A DNA stretch of 64,000 nucleotides from Prosthecochloris sp. (GTDB taxonomy: Bacteria; Bacteroidota; Chlorobiia; Chlorobiales; Chlorobiaceae). Positions 17,441 through 25,966 of this stretch are shown here, piece after piece (the first letter of the stretch is position 1; each line of letters opens with the position of its first letter). The notes below the pieces were generated by a model that was not told the origin of the DNA, did no database searches, and saw only the letters and a program-made list of their open reading frames with translations. The stretch is taken from contig JADMLA020000028.1 in NCBI GenBank assembly GCA_015482705.2, positions 1-64,000 on the forward strand, in the 5' to 3' direction. The position numbers and the translations under genes are program-made.

Positions 17441-18553
17441 TCAGAACTTAACGACCATGTCAGCCTGCAGAATATGAACATCATCTTCACTGTCGATTCT
17501 CTTTTCATGGCCGAGATACTTCAGGCCAAGAGTCATGTTCTGAACAAGATGGTATTTAGCACCAACCTCGAAACCCTGACCGTCTGTACCGCCGCCAAAG
17601 CGATCGGAATCCGTGTATGCCCCGAGAACAGCATCTTTCTCGAGATAGGTATAGTTGGCATCGATCTCCCACTGACCGACTTTTTTTGCTTTACCCAACT
17701 TGAAGCCGACAAGATATCCCTTGTCATCTTCATCCACATCGTCAGCAACGTTCATAACGTACTGGCCATAAGCATTCCAAGGAAGACCGCCACCGAATTT
17801 ACCTCCGACATTACCAAAGATCTCGAGAATATCATAGTCGAAATGATACACGCCGTTATGGGAATTACCATAGAAACTGTCAGCCCAATCCCCTAAAATG
17901 CCTTCAGCCATACCTTCGATGTTGACATAATCATAGTAACCGGCCCCAAGCATGAAACCGAGGTCTCCGGCCTGACCGGTATATGCGAGCTGAGCTGCCC
18001 AGAAATATGGATCTTCTTCATCAAATGGCTTACCCGTTTTGATCTCGTCGATGAAGTAATAACCAGCTACGGCGTTCAAACCCTGGCGCTGCTTCTTGCC
18101 GTCCTTACCGTAATGCAACGTCATACCTTCGAGGGTCAGATCACTGTCCCAGACGAGGTCGTTGACGCGTATGAGCGTCTGCTTGACTTCCCTTTTACCG
18201 AAGATGAAATTTGCTTGACCATCGAGGAACATCGGATGATAGTCGATGAATGCCTGGTTAAGCCTTATATCTTTCGGAGCGAATCCGTCACCGAGTGTCT
18301 GATTTCGTGAAACCGGATCATCGGAACCGGATGAAAGCTGGACACCAGCACTCAGTTCTTCGGTGATCCAAGGAAATACTCCCAGACGAACGCGGAGACG
18401 ATGACGGTCCCTGCTGTTGTCTTCGTCTTTGGATTCATCCAGTTTCGACTCGTATCGATAACGAATGTCACCTTTCCAGTTCCAATCGACTGCATGAGCG
18501 GTGCTCCATCCCGAAACGAGCAGAAAAGCAAAAAGCGCAATAAATTTTTTCAT
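17441..18553 (-). CDS. Outer-membrane porin, probably for phosphate
   Basis: 370 residues from the chosen ATG at 18553, which gives a clean signal peptide MKKFIALFAFLLVSGWSTAHA; an upstream start at 18601 would add 16 residues in front of it. The mature protein starts with WNWKGDIRYRYES and shows alternating aromatic and polar strands throughout, ending in a strand with terminal Phe (ADMVVKF), the signature of outer-membrane barrels. It is rich in Asp and Gly in the loops. It lies upstream of a phosphate-binding protein gene and behind a PHO-box-like promoter, so phosphate or polyphosphate entry is the likely role, in the manner of OprP/OprO but without clear sequence kinship. Confidence 0.8.
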   Translation of the reverse strand: MKKFIALFAFLLVSGWSTAHAVDWNWKGDIRYRYESKLDESKDEDNSRDRHRLRVRLGVFPWITEELSAGVQLSSGSDDPVSRNQTLGDGFAPKDIRLNQAFIDYHPMFLDGQANFIFGKREVKQTLIRVNDLVWDSDLTLEGMTLHYGKDGKKQRQGLNAVAGYYFIDEIKTGKPFDEEDPYFWAAQLAYTGQAGDLGFMLGAGYYDYVNIEGMAEGILGDWADSFYGNSHNGVYHFDYDILEIFGNVGGKFGGGLPWNAYGQYVMNVADDVDEDDKGYLVGFKLGKAKKVGQWEIDANYTYLEKDAVLGAYTDSDRFGGGTDGQGFEVGAKYHLVQNMTLGLKYLGHEKRIDSEDDVHILQADMVVKF

Positions 18554-18636
18554 GATAAAACAGATTATGTTTTCTGGTTTTGCTACAAGGAACATGGGCA
18601 TTTGCTGCTTTTGCCCTCGTCGGGGGATAATCTACA

Positions 18637-18662
18637 ACTCATTGTGTTAAGGAACTGTTACA
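18637..18662 (-). promoter_or_regulatory. PHO-box-like promoter of the porin-pstS unit
   Basis: On the minus strand TGTAACA and CTTAACA lie 11 bases apart (18645-18662), followed after about ten bases by TAGATT as a possible -10. Spacing matches the pstS promoter at 16.3 kb. The start codon of the porin is about 90 bases downstream. Confidence 0.5.
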
Positions 18663-18711
18663 GGTATGAAACGATATCGTTACAATGCCTTTGTCTGCAA
18701 AATCCGGCATA

Positions 18712-18963
18712 TCAATCCGTTACGATAACAACACCATGATATCGTTCGTCAGGAAAAATCACTCTACCTTTCTTGTTGATTACGACATAAGGAAAACGGG
18801 ACTTCTTGAGTAGTTGAAGAACTTTTGCGAGATCCTTTTTCCCTGCAGGTTTGACCAGAATATCGGCAACACCTTCAACCTTTTTGATATCGTGTTTCGC
18901 CATATCTTCCTGGACAAAAATCTCTCCCTTGATCGCGTCCCTCAGTTCCTCAAGTTTCAACAT
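18712..18963 (-). CDS. Small protein resembling the N-terminal half of an FAD-binding oxidase domain
   Basis: 83 residues. The stretch DILVKPAGKKDLAKVLQLLK followed by SRFPYVVINKKGRVIF resembles the start of FAD-binding type 4 (PCMH) domains, where a KP.(S/T)..(D/E)(L/V) strand-helix unit is followed by a PV...G loop. Only this first beta-alpha-beta unit is present and the FAD-contacting GGGT loop is replaced by NKKGR. It could be a truncated relic or an independent small protein. It is followed on the same strand after a gap of 109 bases by the porin's control region. No known function. Confidence 0.5.
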   Translation of the reverse strand: MLKLEELRDAIKGEIFVQEDMAKHDIKKVEGVADILVKPAGKKDLAKVLQLLKKSRFPYVVINKKGRVIFPDERYHGVVIVTD

Positions 18964-19001
18964 AGATCACCTCGCTTTTACCTAAAACTCTGAAGAGTTG
19001 T

Positions 19002-19661
19002 TTACATTCGCGATCCGGCAGCCGAGAGCTTTCGGTCAAGAATTCCCCGTATGCCTTCGGTGAGTTCTTTGTATACCCTGCTTCGGCTATTTCGAATTCT
19101 GCGGTACACGTTCACGATGTCAAGAGTGAGAATGATACGGGTAGAGCTGCAGTTCAGATCACCAAACAGGTGTTTGCCGATAACTTCGAATCCAAGAACC
19201 CTTGTATGAAAATTAAGCGGAGAGTTTGGTTCTCCCTCGAATACATCCGTAATAAAATGAGTATAGTCTCTTTCAATGACCTCTTTTGTAGCCGTGCGCA
19301 TCAGGCGGAGAGCAATTCTCGGGTTTTTTCGGAACTCGCTTCTGATCATAAAGCGGCCGATTTCCACATAACGACCCTCCTGCTTCATTTTCTCGATATC
19401 GACACCGGGAAGCAACCTGACATCATACTCCTTAGGCAGTTCGAGAGGCGGATCATACATTAATCTCAGCACTCCTGCCGGCCGACCGTCAACTTTCGCA
19501 AGAAACCATGAGTACGTGCCGGTTTCCTCGAGGGCTTTGGGCATTTGTTCCTGTGCTTTACGGATCCACTTTTTTTCCTTTTTGAACACCTGCTCGATAA
19601 TTTGAACAGCATCCCTGCGTGCTTCGTTGGACAACACCCTTTCAACCGTTATACAGGACAT
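19002..19661 (-). CDS. GNAT-fold acyltransferase-like protein
   Basis: 219 residues. The central part has the shape of GNAT or acyl-homoserine-lactone-synthase-like N-acyltransferases: SWFLAKVDGRPAGVLRLMYD (strands 2-3), then VEIGRFMIRSEFRKNPRIAL (the Ex(G/S)R strand and pantetheine-side loop), then LNFHTRVLGFEVIGKH (C-terminal strands). It would move an acyl group from acyl-CoA or acyl-ACP to an amine. The gene is 9 bases after the lipid acyltransferase gene upstream on the same strand, so the two should be expressed together. N- and O-acylation of one amino lipid (as in the OlsB/OlsA pair) is one reading of that pairing, but the sequence match to OlsB is not strong. Confidence 0.55.
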   Translation of the reverse strand: MSCITVERVLSNEARRDAVQIIEQVFKKEKKWIRKAQEQMPKALEETGTYSWFLAKVDGRPAGVLRLMYDPPLELPKEYDVRLLPGVDIEKMKQEGRYVEIGRFMIRSEFRKNPRIALRLMRTATKEVIERDYTHFITDVFEGEPNSPLNFHTRVLGFEVIGKHLFGDLNCSSTRIILTLDIVNVYRRIRNSRSRVYKELTEGIRGILDRKLSAAGSRM

Positions 19662-19670
19662 ATGACCTCC

Positions 19671-20516
19671 TTATGGTATGGTTGCTATTTTTTGAATCAC
19701 TGTTGCTGTATATCGTGATTGTACCGCAAGTGCCGAAAAAGGGTACTCTTTACCGCACAATCCTGCTATTACGGACATCACCCTGTTTGTCACAGCTCGG
19801 GCAAGCATATGCCGCTCACGGTCTGCAGGCAATGGTGAAAAGTCGGAAGAGTCCGCTTGGCGGTAAGCTTTCGCAAGGTCATCGAAACGCAAAGGTTCAC
19901 CTATGTTGAGAGAAATTTTGCCTAACGAGCGAACTTTTTTATTCTTTCCCCCTGATACACAATTGATTCCTACCGGAACGACAGGGGCTTGCGACCGAAG
20001 AGCGATATGCCCAATACCCGGCTTTGCTTGCAGAAGCCTGAAAGGATCTTTATTTCGTTTTCCTTCGGGGAAAATACCGATACGTTTGCCATCACCGAGT
20101 TTTTCACAACAAACCGAAACAACGTCAGCGGGTCGTACCGCTTTAGGCCTTTGGGATTCAAGAAACCTGAGAGTAGAACGTTTGTGATAAACGTAAACCG
20201 GATCTGTTTGCTCGAAAAGCTGCTCTATCAATGGTATTTTCCCGAACATCCAGTCGATGACAAAGCTGATCTTTTGTCCACCACTGTGATAAACAAGAAA
20301 AGCCGGGACCAGAATCGTTTCAATTGAATTATTGTGGTTGAATGCAAAAATCATAGGCCCACGCCTATTCCTTATGTGTTCAAGGCCCTGTACGCGAACA
20401 AAAAGAAGAGTTGGAATCATGAAAAACCTCAAAATCATTGATTCGACCGGTTTCAGAAACGGGAGCTTGCCGAAGAGATTTTCGCGCAAATAGCTCATTC
20501 TGAAAATGCTTTTCAT
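19671..20516 (-). CDS. PlsC-type lipid acyltransferase with an altered HX4D motif
   Basis: 281 residues. The glycerolipid acyltransferase core is recognisable: motif I is HNNSIE at 61-66, so the catalytic pair is His-X4-Glu instead of the usual His-X4-Asp. The substrate-binding motif GIFPEGKRN (FPEG at 149-152) and a later VPVGI strand are intact. It would acylate lysophosphatidate or another lyso-lipid at the inner membrane. It is the first gene of a two-gene unit with the GNAT-like protein. The Glu is plain in the DNA; its effect on catalysis is unknown. Confidence 0.8.
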   Translation of the reverse strand: MKSIFRMSYLRENLFGKLPFLKPVESMILRFFMIPTLLFVRVQGLEHIRNRRGPMIFAFNHNNSIETILVPAFLVYHSGGQKISFVIDWMFGKIPLIEQLFEQTDPVYVYHKRSTLRFLESQRPKAVRPADVVSVCCEKLGDGKRIGIFPEGKRNKDPFRLLQAKPGIGHIALRSQAPVVPVGINCVSGGKNKKVRSLGKISLNIGEPLRFDDLAKAYRQADSSDFSPLPADRERHMLARAVTNRVMSVIAGLCGKEYPFSALAVQSRYTATVIQKIATIP

Positions 20517-20697
20517 GAAGGATCTCTTTTGTTGTGCTTACCTAAAGAGATACTCAAAAGAATGTTGCCGAATAGTTACGGTTCGGTAAATATTGTGTAA
20601 ACTCATGGCACGAGCGATTTGGCATATTCCCCTAACCATACATTGAAGTGTACGCGTCAGAAAGAAATCACCGAACCATCCCCAAGACGGTCTTCGC

Positions 20698-22155
20698 ATG
20701 AGCTGGTTACAAAACATAATCATCCTGACAATCGGGTTTTTACTCTCACAGATACTGATTGCAGCCAGAACCCATGTCAAACTCGCCACTTACTTTCTCG
20801 GTCACTCGCGCACTACAACAGGCGGGCTCCTAACGGCAACATTATTTCTCTCCTACAGTTTGTCGATCTTCTTTTCCAATACGGTTGTCGTTCTTGCCTT
20901 GCTGCCCGTAGTACGAAAACTGATGGCTATTTTCGGAAACGTGAAAAATCACAAGACACTCGCAGCCCTTTTCTATTGTGCATTGATTTTCGGAGCGAAT
21001 ACAGGAGGAATGGCCTCTCTGACAGGAAGTCCACTGAATGTTGCCGCAGTCAGCTTCGCAAATTTTCAAGCGTTTCCCGGAGCGGAGCATATCACTTTTT
21101 TTACATGGATAATGGTCGGCGTTCCGGCTTCGTTCACGCTCGTCCTTGCCGGAAGATGGCTTCTCCTGGCGCATACCCCATCAAACCTTGAACCATCGGT
21201 TTTACCGACACCGCACAGGATGGGTTCTCTCTTGCCGAAAAAACCGCTTATCTTCTTTGTCGGCAATATCACCGTTATCTTCCTTCTCAGCGCTGCCCAG
21301 TTTCTTTTCTCACCTGATCCTCTGGTAGCAGGGATGAACATCATTGATCTTTTGTTTACCGGATATCTTGGGACCATTCTTTTTTTTGCGTTCATCTTTC
21401 CCCGCAAAGCCCGTACGCCAAGAAATGTCCTGAAGAATCTCACGTTTCTACTCCTGTTTCTAGCGGCGTTTCCCCTCATCTTTGTCAGCAAAACACTGGA
21501 GCAGCTTGAAAAAAGAGTCAAGGTCCCATTAGGAAATGCTTACACCATGCTCGACACATTTCTGTTGCGGATGCTCAATTTTTTTTGGAAACCGCTTTTT
21601 GGAGAAAGCTTCGGATCTCTATCCATACACAACTTCAATTCCGTACTATCGATCAACCGTATTATGCTTGAAATCCCCTGGTTCGGTATCCTTCTGATGA
21701 CCTTTACAGCTCTATTGTTACTGCTTGTCATATCAGTTGGAGACAATCCATCAACTCAGAATATTGACGGATGGCTTTTTACCGTACTGAAAAAATACAG
21801 CGCCTGGGCGACCTCTTTCTCCAACAACCCGGCCATCCTCTATGCTGTTACCGCCCTGTCAACCATTTTCGCCACAGAGATACTCAATAACACCACAGTT
21901 TTGCTTGTCGTCACCCCGGCGATTGTCGCCATGCAACCACTCTTTCACTCTGAACAACTTCTTTTGCTTTTGCTTGTCACGGTTGCGGCTTCAGGTGCCT
22001 TTATGAGCCCCATCGCCACACCTGTCAATGCTCTTGCATTCGGTGGACTTGAAAATGTATCCATCAAGACCTTACTTCTACTCGGTTTTCTCATGAACCT
22101 CATTGCCGCTTTTCTGATAACCATCAACTTTCTGATACTCTTATATTTTCTGTAA
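20698..22155 (+). CDS. SLC13/DASS-type anion transporter
   Basis: 485 residues with about twelve membrane helices. Two Asn-rich hairpin regions, FSNTVVVLALLPVV near residue 60 and ATEILNNTTVLLVVTPAI near residue 405, with SLTGSPLNVAAV and MSPIATPVNALAFGG after them, match the paired SNT/TPxN loops that hold Na+ and the carboxylate or sulfate in the DASS family. Between the halves lies a soluble region with a helical LEQLEKRVKV stretch. It imports sulfate, a dicarboxylate or another oxyanion; the substrate cannot be read from the sequence. It is transcribed divergently from the acyltransferase gene over a 180-base gap. Confidence 0.75.
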   Translation: MSWLQNIIILTIGFLLSQILIAARTHVKLATYFLGHSRTTTGGLLTATLFLSYSLSIFFSNTVVVLALLPVVRKLMAIFGNVKNHKTLAALFYCALIFGANTGGMASLTGSPLNVAAVSFANFQAFPGAEHITFFTWIMVGVPASFTLVLAGRWLLLAHTPSNLEPSVLPTPHRMGSLLPKKPLIFFVGNITVIFLLSAAQFLFSPDPLVAGMNIIDLLFTGYLGTILFFAFIFPRKARTPRNVLKNLTFLLLFLAAFPLIFVSKTLEQLEKRVKVPLGNAYTMLDTFLLRMLNFFWKPLFGESFGSLSIHNFNSVLSINRIMLEIPWFGILLMTFTALLLLLVISVGDNPSTQNIDGWLFTVLKKYSAWATSFSNNPAILYAVTALSTIFATEILNNTTVLLVVTPAIVAMQPLFHSEQLLLLLLVTVAASGAFMSPIATPVNALAFGGLENVSIKTLLLLGFLMNLIAAFLITINFLILLYFL

Positions 22156-22184
22156 CGGATTTTTTTTTTATTACCTTCTTTTGC

Positions 22185-22877
22185 TTGGCATATTGCAAGA
22201 GTAAGCAGAACTCTCTTTTGATACAGAACCCAGACAACCGCCCCCATTTCAATGCCGCCGCTGAAACATGGGATGTAAATCCACGGCGAGTGAACCTTGC
22301 CCGGCATGTAATGCAATCGATGGAAAAACGCCTTCCTTTTCAGGCAGACTGGAATGCCTTGGAAATAGGTTGTGGAACCGGGCTGCTATCATGCCCTGTT
22401 TCCTCCATGATAACCTCGTTGACCGCCCTCGACACGTCGGAAGGGATGATTGATGAACTGAACAAAAAAATCCGTAGCCGGCGCATTTCCAACATACAAC
22501 CGGTTGTTTCCGATATCTTTACCTTTCCTCACGTACCTGAACAGAAAAAAGAGTACCACCTCATTTTCAGCAACATGACTTTTCATCATATTGCAAACGT
22601 CAACGGGGTATTGTACAAACTCTATTCGCTGCTTTTACCGGGTGGTTATCTGGCTGTTGCCGACCTTGATGAAGAAGACGGTTATTTTCATAACGACGGT
22701 AACGAAAAAGTCCATCACGGATTCAGGAGAAGCCTGTTTAAAACACAGTTGTTACAGCACGGGTTCACCGATATTTCTTTCTCAACTGCTGCAGCACTGA
22801 CAAAAATCAACCGTGTAAATATCGAAAAAACGTATACTGTTTTTTTGGTCGTTGCACGAAAGAGTAAAGAACAATGA
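22185..22877 (+). CDS. Class I SAM-dependent methyltransferase
   Basis: About 230 residues from a TTG start; a later start is possible because the domain only begins near NRPHFNAAAETWD. Motif I ALEIGCGTGLLSCPV, the acidic LDTSEGMIDE after strand 2, VVSDIFTF, and SNMTFHHIANV then PGGYLAVADLDEEDG are all standard for the UbiE/BioC-like group. Substrate unknown. It follows the SLC13 gene by 30 bases and overlaps the HAD phosphatase gene by 4 bases, so a three-gene operon is likely. Confidence 0.85.
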   Translation: MAYCKSKQNSLLIQNPDNRPHFNAAAETWDVNPRRVNLARHVMQSMEKRLPFQADWNALEIGCGTGLLSCPVSSMITSLTALDTSEGMIDELNKKIRSRRISNIQPVVSDIFTFPHVPEQKKEYHLIFSNMTFHHIANVNGVLYKLYSLLLPGGYLAVADLDEEDGYFHNDGNEKVHHGFRRSLFKTQLLQHGFTDISFSTAAALTKINRVNIEKTYTVFLVVARKSKEQ

Positions 22878-23542
22878 ACTTCAAAGCAGTTATTTTCGAC
22901 CTTGACGGTACACTTCTCGACTCCCTTAAAGACCTTGCAGATACACTCAACAGCGTACTTGCAAAGAACGGCTATCCAACACACGATGTCGAGCGGTTCC
23001 GATACCTCGTCGGGTACGGCATGAGTGAACTGGTGAGAAGAGCTCTTCCATCCGATCTGCAAAATCAGCGCGAACTTCTCGATAGGCTTATGCAGGAAAT
23101 GCTGGCACATTATGCAGTAACCTGGAAAAACAATACCCGTCCGTACCCCGGAATCAGTGAACTGCTTGACTGGCTGGATACTACTTCGATCAAAAAGGGT
23201 GTACTTTCAAACAAATCGGACAAGTTCACAAAGCTATGCGTCGAAACGTTGCTCTCCCGCTGGAATTTCGATTGTGTTACGGGGCATCATCCCGGAATCA
23301 ATCACAAACCGGACCCGCAAGGAGCTCTTTTGATGGCGAAGGAAATGGAAACCGATCCGTCGGAAATTCTTTACGTAGGAGACAGTAATGTAGACATGTT
23401 GACTGCGAACGCTGCCGGAATGTTTCCCCTGGGTGTGCTCTGGGGCTTTAGAACAAAAGAAGAGTTACTCGAAAGCGGTGCGAAATTGTTAGTCGAAAAA
23501 CCCCAGGCAATAATCAGTGTTCTTTCCGGAAACGACACGTAA
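22874..23542 (+). CDS. gph: HAD-family phosphatase, phosphoglycolate phosphatase type
   Basis: 222 residues. Motif I VIFDLDGTLLDS (Asp nucleophile and acid), motif II LSNKSD, motif III Lys in HKPDPQG, and motif IV YVGDSNVDMLTA are intact. The four-helix cap between residues 15 and 85 and the KNG.P....RYLVGYG segment match phosphoglycolate phosphatases. It dephosphorylates 2-phosphoglycolate or a similar small phosphate ester in the cytosol. Its ATG overlaps the stop of the methyltransferase gene (ATGA). Confidence 0.85.
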   Translation: MNFKAVIFDLDGTLLDSLKDLADTLNSVLAKNGYPTHDVERFRYLVGYGMSELVRRALPSDLQNQRELLDRLMQEMLAHYAVTWKNNTRPYPGISELLDWLDTTSIKKGVLSNKSDKFTKLCVETLLSRWNFDCVTGHHPGINHKPDPQGALLMAKEMETDPSEILYVGDSNVDMLTANAAGMFPLGVLWGFRTKEELLESGAKLLVEKPQAIISVLSGNDT

Positions 23543-23559
23543 GGAGCCCCCCCCCCTCT

Positions 23560-24417
23560 CTAAAAACTCATCGAGAAGTGGACAAGCTCGACCGGACGCT
23601 CGTTCAAAGACTCCAAACCGCCCTTTTTTCGTTTGGCTTCTTCCTCATTGATCATTTCTCCCACAGCAAGTCCAACAGCCGTACCTATCGCAGCTCCGAT
23701 TATGGTATCGGAAAGCCAGTGCTTATCGTCATATATCCGATCCAGTACGGTAATACCTGACAAAACGTAAAGACCCGCTGTTGCCCAAGGCCTATCGATT
23801 CTTCTGCTCAATGCCGATGACATTGCAAATGCCGCAGTTGCATGGCCCGAAGGAAAAGACCACCTGCTGTTCTCTTTTTCAAACCAGCCGAACCGTTCGT
23901 TTCCCTCAAAGAGGTAAGGCCTTGACCGTCCTGTAACCGCTTTCAGAATTCCCGTGATAAGCAACGAAAATGTGTGTGCTTCCAGTACAGCCCTTCCTGT
24001 GTAGCGAACCCATTCATCATCACTGACAATACCGGCGACGTAGAGAGTCGACCCCAGGTAGTAACCGGTAGTAAGTTTTCCATAGTAATCACCGACAGAA
24101 ACCAAATCATCCATAAAGCCGGAACGATTGCCGAGCATATACTCCCGAACAGGGTCATCGGCCAATACCATGGAGGCAGTTGCTGCACCAGCAACCGCAA
24201 AAACCGTCATCCAATCACTGCCGTCAAAATGTACAGGGGAAGAAAAGATATCCCTGAAATCATGAGTGAAACGAGCGACATCATCTTCGAGTATTTCGCC
24301 TGTCGAACGGTTTTCGGCTTCGGCTGACGACATACCGAGAAAAAACGATGTGCAGAGCAAAAAAAACATTACCGTGAAACAACAGGAAAGTCTCGACAAA
24401 CAGCTCATAACATTCAT
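23560..24417 (-). CDS. PAP2-family membrane-associated phosphatase
   Basis: 285 residues with an N-terminal signal or anchor (about 8-33). The three phosphatase motifs are present in order: KAVTGRSRP, SFPSGHATAAFA, and DDKHWLSDTIIGA (the SR-H...H...D set), giving the vanadium-haloperoxidase-like active site. It probably removes phosphate from lipids such as undecaprenyl pyrophosphate or phosphatidate on the outer face. It converges on the HAD gene; the ends are 17 bases apart, with a run of ten C in between. Confidence 0.87.
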   Translation of the reverse strand: MNVMSCLSRLSCCFTVMFFLLCTSFFLGMSSAEAENRSTGEILEDDVARFTHDFRDIFSSPVHFDGSDWMTVFAVAGAATASMVLADDPVREYMLGNRSGFMDDLVSVGDYYGKLTTGYYLGSTLYVAGIVSDDEWVRYTGRAVLEAHTFSLLITGILKAVTGRSRPYLFEGNERFGWFEKENSRWSFPSGHATAAFAMSSALSRRIDRPWATAGLYVLSGITVLDRIYDDKHWLSDTIIGAAIGTAVGLAVGEMINEEEAKRKKGGLESLNERPVELVHFSMSF

Positions 24418-24681
24418 TACAGTCCCTATAACAAAAAATCCCTTTGATTTTATTCGAAAGTAGTCCCTAAATTCTTATACAGGTACCTCGGTTAACAGTC
24501 GTGATCGATTGCACATTCGAGACAGCACACAGTTACATTGAGAACGAAGAAACCAGGCTCCTGATAAAAGGGTCAGATTTTTGCGATTCCATCGTGTCAT
24601 CGTAAAATGGAATCATGTCGCTGAACAAAAAGTTAATAGAGGAAGATACCATACTGTCAACAGTACCGTCAATATAGCGCA

Positions 24682-25872
24682 ATGACTGTCAATAACACAC
24701 TTCTCGAAAAAGTATCAGCTTATGTTTCACAGCGTTTCGAAGAAAGCGGAAAGCGTAACACAGGCGTTTATCACGATTTAACACACACTAAAGAGACCGT
24801 CGCAGTCGGACGGGAGATTGCGCGAGGAACAGGCCTGCCCGAACGGTCCGTTCTGCTTGTCATGATTGCATGTTGGTTTCATGATGTCGGTTATATAGAA
24901 TCCGCTATTGAACATGAAGAAAAAAGTGCTGAAATCGCCGAAAGTTTTCTTGTCGAGAAAGGCGTTGACAAGGAAACGATAGAAATCATCAAGGGTTGTA
25001 TTCATGCGACAAAAATCCCACAGTCTCCCTCGAATCAGCTTCAGGAGATTGTCTGTGATGCCGATCTTGCAAACCTTGGCTCAGACCACTATAAGAAGAA
25101 AAGCGAGCTTCTCAGAATCGAACTCGAAAATAATAGAGGTTTGCCCTTTTCCGATAGTGAATGGCTTCAGCTCAATATCGATTTTTTTCTCCAACACAGC
25201 TTTTTCACTGCATTTGCACAAGAAAGTCTCAAGGGCAAAAAAGAGGAAAACCTTGTTTTGCTGAAACATGAACAACATAAAGAACAACTCCGAAAGCAAC
25301 AGAAGAAAGAAGCCAAAAAGAAAAACAAGGAAAATGCAACAAAAAACAGGGGCGTCGAACGAAATATGGAAGTGTATTACCGGACATCTTCCAGAAATCA
25401 TGTGAGTTTCAGCGCTATCGTGGATCAGAAAGCAAACATTATGATCCAGACAAATTCACTTATTTTTTCAATCATCATTTCTCTTCTTGTCCGCAAACTC
25501 GATCAGCTTCCCGATCTCATCATACCGACTTTTCTGATGCTTTTCACCTGCGTTGCAACAATTATCACATCCGTGCTCGCCACACGCCCGAAAGTGACAC
25601 GACATGAAACAACCATAGAAGATATCAAGAACAGAAAAGCGAATCTGTTGTTTTTCGGATCTTTTGTCAATCTCGATCTCGATCAATACGAATGGGGAGT
25701 CAAAGAGATGCTGAAGGATAAACCGTACTATATTACCAACATGATACGTGATACCTATTATCTCGGGAAAGTCCTCGATAAAAAATACAAGTATCTCAAA
25801 CTTTCCTATGAAATTTTCATGGTTGGCCTGATTATTTCAATCAGTCTTTATGCTTACGCATTCACCAACTGA
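24682..25872 (+). CDS. HD-domain phosphohydrolase fused to a Pycsar-effector-like membrane module
   Basis: 396 residues. The N-terminal HD domain has the full metal set: His35 in YHDLTHT, His67-Asp68 in WFHDVGY, His108 in CIHATKIP and Asp128 in CDADLANLG. A very Lys/Glu/Gln-rich linker (about 195-235) leads to a second part that starts MEVYYRTSSRNHVSFSAIVD, followed by a helix pair (about 256-275 and 283-304), a cytoplasmic segment with RKANLLFFGSF, and a last helix near the C-terminus (about 373-393). That second part is like the transmembrane effector (PycTM, DUF5706) of Pycsar anti-phage systems. HD domains of this type often cleave cyclic or other nucleotides. A convergent class III cyclase gene ends 94 bases away. 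Confidence 0.75.
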   Translation: MTVNNTLLEKVSAYVSQRFEESGKRNTGVYHDLTHTKETVAVGREIARGTGLPERSVLLVMIACWFHDVGYIESAIEHEEKSAEIAESFLVEKGVDKETIEIIKGCIHATKIPQSPSNQLQEIVCDADLANLGSDHYKKKSELLRIELENNRGLPFSDSEWLQLNIDFFLQHSFFTAFAQESLKGKKEENLVLLKHEQHKEQLRKQQKKEAKKKNKENATKNRGVERNMEVYYRTSSRNHVSFSAIVDQKANIMIQTNSLIFSIIISLLVRKLDQLPDLIIPTFLMLFTCVATIITSVLATRPKVTRHETTIEDIKNRKANLLFFGSFVNLDLDQYEWGVKEMLKDKPYYITNMIRDTYYLGKVLDKKYKYLKLSYEIFMVGLIISISLYAYAFTN

Positions 25873-25966
25873 ACGCACACGAAACAGTACTTATCATCGG
25901 TTGTACAGAACGATACGAACATATGACGCACGACATGAAGCACAAAAAAACAGATGCGGCAAGGGC

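Noticed and set aside
23547..23556. Run of C between the HAD and PAP2 genes
   Set aside because: A homopolymer between convergent stops that affects no reading frame; phase variation is not supported.
24585..24614. Inverted repeat GATTCCAT/ATGGAATC with a nearby GGGTCAG word upstream of the HD gene
   Set aside because: It resembles debris seen near REP-associated transposases, but the arms are short and no transposase or second copy is present.
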